Assembly: GCA_964610025.1 (NCBI GenBank)
Contig: CAZSTX010000004.1
Span: 1 to 64,000, forward strand
Length of the DNA stretch: 64,000 nt
Direction: 5' to 3'
From: UBA5266 sp964610025
GTDB lineage: Bacteria > Bacteroidota > Bacteroidia > Bacteroidales > WCHB1-69
The translations under genes were made by a program, and so were the position numbers. Position 1 is the first letter of the stretch. The number at the start of each line of letters is the position of its first letter. The notes under the pieces are model-generated. The model was given only the letters and a program-made list of their open reading frames with translations. It was not told where the DNA came from and did no database searches. Positions 1 to 7,384 of the stretch are shown here, piece after piece.

Positions 1-222
1 CTCATTATCAGAAAAATAAAAAATAGACCATAAAAAAGTGATAAAGTCAGGAGGTGTTAGGAAATGTATTAATGGATGTAAAAAAAAAACTTGATAAAAT
101 CTAATGTAGGGGATAGAGATAAAAGGGCTGAATGAGTGTTGTATGCTGAACTGCTACATAGGCAATATCGTTTGAAACAACAAGCTGAACTATTGACGAC
201 ATTGTTTGGAGCAAAAAAACGA
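1..222. other. Left-edge non-coding stretch
   Basis: No convincing gene is visible here. A short plus-strand reading containing residues like LLHRQYRLKQQAELL runs to a stop near 231, but it has no start of its own and overlaps the tail of the small minus-strand gene, so I leave it uncalled. It may be a decayed gene remnant. Confidence 0.3.
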
Positions 223-384
223 TTATTTTAGGTATTTGTCGAGAGGAGGAGGATAAGAATCATCACTTTTTTTTCCCTTAAAAACATCTATAATGGCAGC
301 TATCATCCAAAAAAGAATCACTGCTGGAGAAATAATAATAAGTATAGCTATTAGCCAAACGATAACAGTTATTATAAATCCCAT
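223..384 (-). CDS. Small hydrophobic membrane protein, 53 aa
   Basis: A minus-strand frame of 53 residues starts at an ATG at 384 and stops with TAA at 223. Residues 2-35 are almost entirely Ile, Val, Leu, Ala and Phe with one Pro at 20, which fits one long or two short membrane segments. The tail, KGKKSDDSYPPPLDKYLK, is polar and proline-rich and would lie outside the membrane. A match to the Bacteroidetes -7 box (TAATTTTG, 407-414) sits about 23 bases upstream of the start, which argues that this short frame is a real gene. I do not recognise the family and assign no function. Confidence 0.55.
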   Translation of the reverse strand: MGFIITVIVWLIAILIIISPAVILFWMIAAIIDVFKGKKSDDSYPPPLDKYLK

Positions 385-404
385 ATCCAATTATTTTTAA
401 ACAA

Positions 405-508
405 TGCAAAATTAGTGTTTTTTTGAATATCACATATGTTTTTGTAGAAAAACATTAACATTTCAACAATTAACTTTTGCGAGCTAAATTGAAATGATTG
501 AAAATGGA
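405..508. repeat. Dispersed repeat, copy A
   Basis: The segment resembles 35719-35818 in the same orientation: both begin TGCAAAATTA, then share ATATCACATAT and AGAAAAACATTAA and end near TTGAAAAT. Each copy carries a minus-strand TAATTTTG promoter at its left edge. The copies differ by substitutions and small indels, so they are old. Confidence 0.5.
407..414 (-). promoter_or_regulatory. -7 box for the 53-aa membrane protein
   Basis: The minus strand reads TAATTTTG, matching the Bacteroidetes -7 consensus TAnnTTTG, about 23 bases before the start codon at 384. Confidence 0.5.
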
Positions 509-708
509 AGCATTAATAAATATTAGAATTTATAAAAAAAACATGCACAATACTGGCAAAAATAAGGAGGAAAATTGCAATTTTAAGGCTATTTTAAGGA
601 GCTTTTTTTTTTATTTTGTTACTATTTAAAATTATTGCCATTAAAATACAGTGCTATATAAATAAAAAAACAGCCTTTTTTTTTTATCAGATATTGATGT
701 TTTTTATA

Positions 709-716
709 TACATTTG
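709..716 (+). promoter_or_regulatory. -7 box for the DUF975 gene
   Basis: TACATTTG matches TAnnTTTG and lies about 43 bases before the start codon at 759. Confidence 0.5.
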
Positions 717-758
717 CAATTACAATTAATCTAATTATTCACTCTAATTTATTTTAAA

Positions 759-1373
759 ATGTTAAAGAAAAATTCAGAACTTAGAGCTATTGCTCGTCAA
801 TCATTAAAAAGGAATTGGACACCTGCGGTTTTAGTTGCTTTTGTTTATATAATTATAGCAGGGGTTGCCGGAAGTATTCCATTTGTTAACTATTTTACAA
901 CTTTTCTTGTGAGTTTACCTTTCGGAATGAGTATTGCTATCGTTTATTTGAAATTTTTACGAGGCGATAAAAAAAATGCAGTTTCAAACTTATTTGCTGT
1001 TTTTAAAGATTACGGAAAGTATTTAGGTACTTCATTGTTAGTGTTTTTATTTGTTTTACTATGGATGTTTTTACTTATTATACCAGGTATTATTAAATCG
1101 TATGCTTATAGCATGACATATTTCATTGTAAACGACAATCCTGAAATAGGCGCTAATGATGCAATAGAACTCAGCATGAAAATGATGAAAGGAAATAAAA
1201 TGAAATTATTTCTTTTAGATTTAAGCTTTATTGGATGGTTTTTATTGTCAATACTGACTCTTTTTATTGGCTTACTATGGTTACAACCCTACATGTTATC
1301 TTCAAGAGCTGCTTTTTATGAAGAATTAAAAGCAAATTATAAAACTACTGAAACAACAAGCGTTGTCGAATAA
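759..1373 (+). CDS. DUF975-type integral membrane protein
   Basis: The 204-residue protein begins with an amphipathic segment (RAIARQSLKRNW, residues 9-20) typical of the DUF975 family, followed by hydrophobic stretches at about 22-65, 92-113 and 150-180. Residues 104-113 (FLLIIPGIIK) and the following YSMTYFIVNDNPEIGANDAI (positions 116-135) match the family core, in which a turn between membrane helices is followed by a conserved Asp-rich cytoplasmic loop. The biochemical role of DUF975 proteins is not established; they are inner-membrane proteins of similar length in Firmicutes and Bacteroidetes. The gene stands alone with its own -7 box. Confidence 0.75.
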   Translation: MLKKNSELRAIARQSLKRNWTPAVLVAFVYIIIAGVAGSIPFVNYFTTFLVSLPFGMSIAIVYLKFLRGDKKNAVSNLFAVFKDYGKYLGTSLLVFLFVLLWMFLLIIPGIIKSYAYSMTYFIVNDNPEIGANDAIELSMKMMKGNKMKLFLLDLSFIGWFLLSILTLFIGLLWLQPYMLSSRAAFYEELKANYKTTETTSVVE

Positions 1374-1779
1374 TTTTTTTAATGTACAAAACAAGAGTTG
1401 TTATGTTTATATTACAGCTCCTTTTTTTATGACAAAAACATACTAGCATTCCATAATAGTACCCATTTAAGCGATGAGCCATTAGTTTTATTGTTATATT
1501 AATAGTTATTCAAATCTGATATATTCAGAAGTATGTATGCTTAATATTTTGAAATCTTTATTAATATGTAGCATCCATTTTGATGCTGCAGTATGATATT
1601 TATAATTTTTTTGGACTTATCTTACTATCCAGAATTTATTGGGAATATCAGTGCCTTGTGTTGATTTGAATGCTGGCAAAACAACAGCCCTTTTCGTTTT
1701 ATTATATTCCGAAATAGTAAAGAATAGCTATTGATGTTTACGACACGAATAGAACTATCCTATTTTGAGAGACAGTTAA
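1374..1779. other. Intergenic region without recognised genes
   Basis: About 400 bases lie between the convergent DUF975 and isocitrate dehydrogenase genes. I see no continuous reading frame, RNA gene or strong hairpin. The part at 1540-1760 is less AT-biased than its flanks and may be a decayed gene, but I could not identify it. Confidence 0.4.
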
Positions 1780-2973
1780 TTATATTTTAGCTATAATAGC
1801 ATCTGTTATTTGTACTGTTGTAGCTGCACCTTTGTGTATTACATCGGCAGAACCACTCATTTTCATCATATCATATGTGCGAACTTTTCCTTCTTCAATT
1901 ACATTAGCAATGTTTTTTTCGATATGTTTAGCCAATGCTTTTTCACCTATATAGTCTAACATTAAGCAAGCAGATAAAAACATAGCAATAGGGTTTACTA
2001 TCGATATTTCGTAATCGGCATATTTAGGAGCCGAACCGTGTGTTGGTTCAAATACAGCAACGCCAGTTTCTCCAAACTGGGCAGAACTTGCAAATCCCAA
2101 TCCTCCAACTAATCCAGCAAAACCATCGGATAAAATATCGCCAAACATATTACTTGCAACAATGACATTATAATCTTCTGGATTTTTCGTCATCCACATC
2201 ATTTGGGCATCAATATTTGTATCCCATACAGCGAGACCGGGATAATCTTTTTTAGCGATATCTTGCGCTAATTTTAGCATCATTCCTGATGTTTCTCGTA
2301 CTACATTTGGTTTTTCACAAACGGTTATTCCTTTATAACCTTTTTCTTTGGCATAGTCGAACCCTGCACGTAAGATGCGTTCAGTGTATTTTTTTGTTAA
2401 GATACGCGTTGAGATAAATACTTCATTACGAGGATGTGAAGAGAAGTTTTGTGCGAATTTTTTATGTGTATTAAGGGCATCCCACACAATGTCGGGAGCA
2501 TTACTCCATTCAATTCCACCGTATAATCCTTCTGTGTTTTGACGAAATACGACAGCGTTAATAATAGGTTCTGTGTATCCGCCATCGGCAGTACGGCGAA
2601 TGAAATTCAAAGGATTTCCTTTAAAAGTTTTACAAGGACGCATACATATATCCATTTTAAAATGCTGACGCATTGTTACAATAGGGCTATAATATACCAA
2701 TCCTTTGTTTTGTAACTCAGGAATGAGTTCGGCAGCAGCTTTGTCTTTTGGTTTAGATGTTATAGCGCCAAATAATCCAATTTTGTGTTTTTCTAATAAA
2801 TTGATAGTTCTATCCGGTAGCGGATTTCCTTCTTTACACCAAAACTCCCAACCAACGTCTGCATGTACATATTCTGCTTCAAATTTTGCTGCATTTAATA
2901 ATCGAATGCACTGTTCCATTACTATTTTTCCTATCCCGTCGCCAGGCATAGTAACTATTGTTCTCTTAGCCAT
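1780..2973 (-). CDS. icd: Isocitrate dehydrogenase, probably NADP-dependent
   Basis: The 397-residue protein belongs to the isocitrate/isopropylmalate dehydrogenase family, which oxidatively decarboxylates isocitrate to 2-oxoglutarate. Visible landmarks are PGDGIG (10-15), FRQNTEGLYGGIEW (143-156, with Tyr151 as the likely catalytic tyrosine and GIEW typical of isocitrate enzymes), Lys221 as the likely catalytic lysine, and the metal-binding aspartates Asp255, Asp279 and Asp283 around NMFGDILSD. EPTHGSAPKYA (309-319) carries Lys317 and Tyr318 where NADP-specific E. coli Icd has Lys344 and Tyr345; NAD-specific enzymes usually have Asp-Ile there. The cofactor call is inference. The gene is monocistronic, with a -7 box at 3010-3017. 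A broader family name (isopropylmalate or homoisocitrate) is possible but less likely. Confidence 0.85.
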   Translation of the reverse strand: MAKRTIVTMPGDGIGKIVMEQCIRLLNAAKFEAEYVHADVGWEFWCKEGNPLPDRTINLLEKHKIGLFGAITSKPKDKAAAELIPELQNKGLVYYSPIVTMRQHFKMDICMRPCKTFKGNPLNFIRRTADGGYTEPIINAVVFRQNTEGLYGGIEWSNAPDIVWDALNTHKKFAQNFSSHPRNEVFISTRILTKKYTERILRAGFDYAKEKGYKGITVCEKPNVVRETSGMMLKLAQDIAKKDYPGLAVWDTNIDAQMMWMTKNPEDYNVIVASNMFGDILSDGFAGLVGGLGFASSAQFGETGVAVFEPTHGSAPKYADYEISIVNPIAMFLSACLMLDYIGEKALAKHIEKNIANVIEEGKVRTYDMMKMSGSADVIHKGAATTVQITDAIIAKI

Positions 2974-3009
2974 GTTTAATTGTTTTTATTTATACTTGAA
3001 TAATTTTTA

Positions 3010-3017
3010 GCAAAAAT
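3010..3017 (-). promoter_or_regulatory. -7 box for isocitrate dehydrogenase
   Basis: The minus strand reads TATTTTTG, matching TAnnTTTG, about 37 bases before the start at 2973. Confidence 0.5.
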
Positions 3018-3074
3018 ATAAAATATATCAATTGCAAATAGAATATCTAAATATATATTTTTTGATATGTGTTT

Positions 3075-4277
3075 TTATTGGGTAACTAATCGATAAGTGT
3101 CTAATGCAATGACAATTTCTTCGTTGGTAGTAACCGACAATACTTTTACTTTACTACTAGGAGTAGTAATAAGTCCGTCAACTCCTGCATGTTCTTTGTT
3201 GGCTTTTTTATCAAATTCAATACCGAGATATTCCATGTTTTCAAATATTGCTTCGCGCATAAACCATGCGTTTTCGCCTATTCCTCCTGTCATAGCTACA
3301 ATGTCTAATCCATTCATAGCAGCAGCATAAGCTCCTATGTATTTTTTTACTCTATATGCAAACATATTAAAAGCATGTGTTGAGCGTTCGTCTCCTGCAT
3401 TTTTTCCTTGATAAATATCTCGCATGTCAGATTTGCCATTAGAAATTCCTAATAATCCTGATTTTTTATTAATTAGGTTATTCATTTCTTTGTAATTTAA
3501 ATTTTCAGCTTCGGCTATATAGAGCAATACTCCTAAATCTAAATCACCTGTACGAGTTCCCATTATCAATCCTTCGTTGGGAGTAAATCCCATAGAGGTG
3601 TCGACAGATTCTCCTTTGTTAATAGCACAAATAGACGCTCCATTTCCAAGATGGCAAACAATAATTTTTTTATCCTTCCAGTTTTCGCCTATTAATTTTG
3701 CCGATTTAGGGGCAACATATTTATGACTGGTACCATGGAATCCGTATCTTCGTATTTTATTTTTTGTATAGTATTCGTAAGGAATTGCATATAAAAATGC
3801 ATGTGCAGGTATGGTGTGATGAAAAGAAGTGTCGAAAACACCCACTTGCTTTACATTGGGTAAAATTTCTTTCATTACTTTTATCCCTAATAAATTGCCT
3901 GGATTGTGAAGTGGAGCAATGGCGCATAAGTTGTCGATTTGTTTCATTTCTTCTTCTTCGATAATGGCACTTTCTGAAAAATACTCGCCTCCATGTGCTA
4001 CACGATGACCGCATGCACCTATTTCGCTAATATTAGAGATAACTCCTAAATTTTTATCGGTTAATTTTTCGAGAAGTAAATTTATCCCAATAGCATGGTC
4101 TGCTATTGGCAATTGTTTGTAATACTTTTCTTTATCTTTTGATTTATGAGTAAACTCACCCATTTCCAACCCAATACGTTCGATTAAACCTTTAGCTAAT
4201 AATTCGGTGTTATTAGCCATATCTATCAGTTGATATTTGATAGACGAACTTCCGCAATTTAAAACTAATATCTTCAT
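3075..4277 (-). CDS. ackA: Acetate kinase
   Basis: The 400-residue cytoplasmic enzyme interconverts acetyl phosphate plus ADP with acetate plus ATP. The full set of family motifs is present: LNCGSSSIK (6-14), GHRVAHGG (90-97), DTSFHHTIP (149-157), RRYGFHGTSH (176-185), HLGNGASI (209-216), MGFTPNEGLIMGTRTGDLD (229-247) and a C-terminal NEEIVIA segment. Length is normal for the family. Its metabolic partner, phosphotransacetylase, is in this window but about 46 kb away (50690-51691), so the two are not in one operon as they are in many bacteria. A -7 box lies at 4323-4330. Confidence 0.97.
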   Translation of the reverse strand: MKILVLNCGSSSIKYQLIDMANNTELLAKGLIERIGLEMGEFTHKSKDKEKYYKQLPIADHAIGINLLLEKLTDKNLGVISNISEIGACGHRVAHGGEYFSESAIIEEEEMKQIDNLCAIAPLHNPGNLLGIKVMKEILPNVKQVGVFDTSFHHTIPAHAFLYAIPYEYYTKNKIRRYGFHGTSHKYVAPKSAKLIGENWKDKKIIVCHLGNGASICAINKGESVDTSMGFTPNEGLIMGTRTGDLDLGVLLYIAEAENLNYKEMNNLINKKSGLLGISNGKSDMRDIYQGKNAGDERSTHAFNMFAYRVKKYIGAYAAAMNGLDIVAMTGGIGENAWFMREAIFENMEYLGIEFDKKANKEHAGVDGLITTPSSKVKVLSVTTNEEIVIALDTYRLVTQ

Positions 4278-4322
4278 TCTTAATTATTGTTTTATATAAA
4301 AAATTGATTAAATTTGAATTTG

Positions 4323-4330
4323 CAAAAATA
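4323..4330 (-). promoter_or_regulatory. -7 box for ackA
   Basis: The minus strand reads TATTTTTG, about 46 bases before the ackA start. It is back-to-back with the plus-strand box at 4385-4392. Confidence 0.5.
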
Positions 4331-4384
4331 CACGATTATTTCTAATAATTGCAATAAGAATTCTGATTTAAACAAAAAAAAACA

Positions 4385-4392
4385 TACCTTTG
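4385..4392 (+). promoter_or_regulatory. -7 box for the DUF4837 gene pair
   Basis: TACCTTTG matches TAnnTTTG and sits 26 bases before the start at 4419. Confidence 0.55.
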
Positions 4393-4418
4393 CAAGATAT
4401 TATAAATATTGATGTATT

Positions 4419-5435
4419 ATGAAGATAACATATCGTATGTGGCAATTGAAATTTTCGCTTATTGTTTTTTTATTTTCTTGTTTTATATTTAGTTGCGATA
4501 ATTTTGGAAGTCAAGGAAAAGGTTTAATGTCTTCTTCGGGAAGGTCGGGCGAATTGTTGGTAGTTTGCAATAGTAGTCAGTGGAAAGGTGCTTTAGGCGA
4601 TAGTCTTCAATCCATTTTTATGAAATCTTTAGCATTTTTACCTCAAAACGAACCTGTGTTTCATTTATCGCATGTTGATGCGAATAAATTTAATCCTATT
4701 TATCAAAAACAACGCAATATTTTACATATTCATGTTGGGAATGAATTTTCGACAGCAGCTATTAAAGTTGTTAAAAATAAATGGGCAAAGCCTCAAATAA
4801 TTGTTTATATAGAAGCACCTAATGAAGTAGAAGCTATTCGTTTATTGTCTGAAAAACAAGAAATTATTGTTGATTTGTATATAAATTCTGAAATCAAACG
4901 TTTTCAAAGATCACAAAAATCGCAAATAGACAATCCTATACATAAGAAAGTAGCGCGTAATTATGCATTATCGATGGTAGTGCCACAAGGTTTTGTTGTT
5001 GCTGTTCAAAACGAAGAGTTTTGTTGGTTGCGTAAAGAAACTAAATATTGGGGGCAGAGTATTTTAATTTATATACAAGATTATGCTGATACATCTGTTT
5101 TTTCTCATTCGCACATCATATCTTTTAGAAATAAAATGACTAAAAAATATGTATTTGGGGCAACCGATAGCTCTTATATGGTTGTGGAAGAAAAATACAT
5201 CTCAGCAGAATCAGAAAAAATTAATTTCAATGAATTATATGCTGTCAAAACGCAAGGATTGTGGAAGATGCAAGGTGATTTTATGGGAGGTCCTTTTATT
5301 AATTATAGCATTCTTGATGCTAACAGAAAACGAGTTGTAACAATTGATGGTTTTTTGTATGCTCCTACTGATAATAAGAGAGATTTACTTCGTCAAATAG
5401 ATGCAATTTTGTTGTCGACTAATATTATAGAATAA
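4419..5435 (+). CDS. DUF4837 family lipoprotein
   Basis: The 338-residue protein opens with a hydrophobic signal segment ending in FIFSC, a lipobox with Cys26 as the probable lipidation site. The mature part begins with the family signature SSGRSGELLVV (39-49) and ends with the GGPFINYSI / GFLYAPTDNKRDLLRQIDAIL region that marks DUF4837. The family is nearly confined to Bacteroidetes and its function is unknown. The gene is followed after one base by the 501-residue secreted protein, so the two are probably co-transcribed. Confidence 0.8.
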   Translation: MKITYRMWQLKFSLIVFLFSCFIFSCDNFGSQGKGLMSSSGRSGELLVVCNSSQWKGALGDSLQSIFMKSLAFLPQNEPVFHLSHVDANKFNPIYQKQRNILHIHVGNEFSTAAIKVVKNKWAKPQIIVYIEAPNEVEAIRLLSEKQEIIVDLYINSEIKRFQRSQKSQIDNPIHKKVARNYALSMVVPQGFVVAVQNEEFCWLRKETKYWGQSILIYIQDYADTSVFSHSHIISFRNKMTKKYVFGATDSSYMVVEEKYISAESEKINFNELYAVKTQGLWKMQGDFMGGPFINYSILDANRKRVVTIDGFLYAPTDNKRDLLRQIDAILLSTNIIE

Positions 5436-5436
5436 T

Positions 5437-6942
5437 ATGTGGAAAAATAAGTTTTTTTTGTTTTTTGTATTAAATCTATTGATAAATAACGTTTTTACTC
5501 AAGCTTATTTGCCGCCTCTGCGTATTGAAATAGAAGTGCCATCTTCAGAATTTCCTTTTCAAGTTATTCCATTAGAAGAAAACGGAGTGGCTTTGCTTTA
5601 TGAAACGGATGTGATAGAAAACAAACAAAAAAAATGGAATATTATTTTGTTTGATACTAACTTGCAAAAATTAACAACTACAGATATTTGGTTAGAAAGA
5701 AATATGGATGTAAAAGTTATCAATAGTGATAATGATAATTTTTATATTTGCTTCCAAAAGTTTGATAGACGGACAACAATTTACAATACTTATATTGTGC
5801 ATTATTTTATTGCTAATAAAAAAACAAAGGTTTATGCTTTTAATGTAAGAGAAAAAGAAAACATATTCGATATATATCTTATTGATAGCACTGTTTTTTA
5901 TGCTAGTGTTTTTAATCATCAAGAAGAAGTATTTGTTATGAATCTAAACACATTACAATCTGTTCCTTTGTATTCAGAAAAAACAGATAAAGTTGCTCTA
6001 TTTCATTTTTTTCAATTCGATACTATTAATAATACACTTTGGACTGCTTCTACGCTTTATACTAACAAAACAACTCCTATGCTTCATTTAATGCAATTAA
6101 ATACTAATGGCACTGTTTTGCAAAATTCAAACATTCCATTTGAAAATGATTACTATTTGAATTTTTGTAAAATGAGAATAATTGATAAAAACACTCAATT
6201 GTTAACAGGCTCTTATATCAATAAAAACGAATTGAGTGCCTCTAAAAATAATGATATTATTAATAGTGGAATTTATTCTATCGTTATTTCAAATGGGAAT
6301 ATAGAAAAATCTAATTATTTTAATTTTGTGCTGTTAAGTAGTCAAATTGGGAAAGAAAAAAGTGCATTTGTAGAAAAAAAAGATATTTCTTTAAACCTTC
6401 AACTGCTTATGAATGAAATTGCACAAAATGATAGTTTTTGCGTTTTTATAGGCGAAGTGTTTTATCCAGAATATAGGCAAGAGTATGCTGCTAATTATGG
6501 AATGTATGGGTATACGTCTGCTCCCACAACTGTATTTACAGGTTATCGCTATCAAATTGCTTATGTCCTCGCTTTCAATAATAATGGAGAATTGATTTGG
6601 AATACTCAATTTCAGTATAATGATGTGTCTGTTAAAAGTTTAAAAAACATCTTACACGCTTATATTGATGATAACAATGATGTTGTATTGTTTTATGCGA
6701 GTAGAGGAGAAGTAATTTCTGTTGTTCTTAATAGTAATACGGTAAAAACTACCGAAAGCATTCCTATAGAACTATTATCGCCAGCCGATCGTATTATTGC
6801 TCATCATTCTTCTACTTTTAAGCATTGGTATAGCAATTATTTTATTTATTATGGCTATCAAACTATTTCAGGGGCTAAAATAAATAAAAAATATTCAAAG
6901 AAACGACATGTTTTATTTGTAAATAAGTTAGTGTATAGATAA
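5437..6942 (+). CDS. Secreted protein of unknown function, 501 aa
   Basis: The protein starts with an uncleaved-looking basic residue and a hydrophobic core (residues 4-20) ending near VFTQA, a plausible signal peptide. The rest is rich in beta-prone residues, with repeated hydrophobic-aromatic segments such as NIILFDTN, FYICFQKF and VVLFYASRG, compatible with a beta-propeller, though I see no clear repeat register. No catalytic motif or T9SS sorting domain is visible; the C-terminus ends in basic residues (KKYSKKRHVLFVNKLVYR). It sits one base after the DUF4837 gene, so the two may work together in the envelope. I do not recognise the family. Confidence 0.65.
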   Translation: MWKNKFFLFFVLNLLINNVFTQAYLPPLRIEIEVPSSEFPFQVIPLEENGVALLYETDVIENKQKKWNIILFDTNLQKLTTTDIWLERNMDVKVINSDNDNFYICFQKFDRRTTIYNTYIVHYFIANKKTKVYAFNVREKENIFDIYLIDSTVFYASVFNHQEEVFVMNLNTLQSVPLYSEKTDKVALFHFFQFDTINNTLWTASTLYTNKTTPMLHLMQLNTNGTVLQNSNIPFENDYYLNFCKMRIIDKNTQLLTGSYINKNELSASKNNDIINSGIYSIVISNGNIEKSNYFNFVLLSSQIGKEKSAFVEKKDISLNLQLLMNEIAQNDSFCVFIGEVFYPEYRQEYAANYGMYGYTSAPTTVFTGYRYQIAYVLAFNNNGELIWNTQFQYNDVSVKSLKNILHAYIDDNNDVVLFYASRGEVISVVLNSNTVKTTESIPIELLSPADRIIAHHSSTFKHWYSNYFIYYGYQTISGAKINKKYSKKRHVLFVNKLVYR

Positions 6943-6979
6943 TAAAAAATAATATATATATATATAAATATATTTTATG

Positions 6980-6987
6980 TATATTTG
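6980..6987 (+). promoter_or_regulatory. -7 box for the 7.2-12.4 kb surface-protein locus
   Basis: TATATTTG matches TAnnTTTG about 220 bases before the first start codon (7206). That implies a long, extremely AT-rich leader. An AT-dinucleotide run lies just upstream at about 6950-6970. Confidence 0.4.
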
Positions 6988-7205
6988 CATTTTTAATTAA
7001 AATAAAACTGTATTGAATAATGAAAAATAACAATAAAAGAATTAAAAAAAAATAAAAACATATAATTCTTGATATTCAAGCAATTAATTTCAAAAGAAAA
7101 AAATATTAATTTATAAAAATCAAAAATTAATTGTGAGAAAAATATGGAATAATAATAAAAAAATTAAAATATTATATAAATATAACTTAAATTTAAAATG
7201 TACGT

Positions 7206-7358
7206 ATGAAAAAAGAAATAATAAGCAGTGAAGAATTAGAAAATAAATTAACTTATATTTCTCCAAAAATGCAAATTGTTGAAATTAATGTTGAAAAAGG
7301 ATTTGCGGCTTCACCTCGTCCTCCTGGCGATGAAGATGATGAAGATGAAGGTTTGTAA
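7206..7358 (+). CDS. Short acidic-tailed peptide, 50 aa
   Basis: The frame runs from ATG at 7206 to TAA at 7358. It encodes a charged N-terminus (MKKEIISSEELENKLTY), then ISPKMQIVEINVEKGFAAS and a tail of Pro, Gly, Asp and Glu ending DDEDEGL. I know this pattern from many Bacteroidetes genomes: short peptides with a Y.SP.M.....V...GFA.S core, usually annotated as hypothetical and found near surface-protein genes. There is no signal peptide. It lies 26 bases before the first T9SS cargo gene in the same direction. The function is unknown, and a precursor-peptide role is only one possibility. Confidence 0.6.
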   Translation: MKKEIISSEELENKLTYISPKMQIVEINVEKGFAASPRPPGDEDDEDEGL

Positions 7359-7384
7359 ATATAGTAACTTTAAATTAATACGTT

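Larger units (their letters stand above)
385..758. other. Intergenic region with two outward promoters and a repeat
   Basis: This region separates the divergent 53-aa gene and the DUF975 gene. It holds a minus-strand -7 box at 407-414, a plus-strand -7 box at 709-716, repeat copy A at 405-508 and several long T or A runs. No other gene is seen. Confidence 0.5.

Noticed and set aside
1..231. Plus-strand frame with LLHRQYRLKQQAELL at the left edge
   Set aside because: It lacks a start codon, contains a stop upstream and overlaps the better supported 53-residue gene.
3757..4014. Frames overlapping ackA on both strands
   Set aside because: They lie wholly inside a well-supported gene and show no family features.
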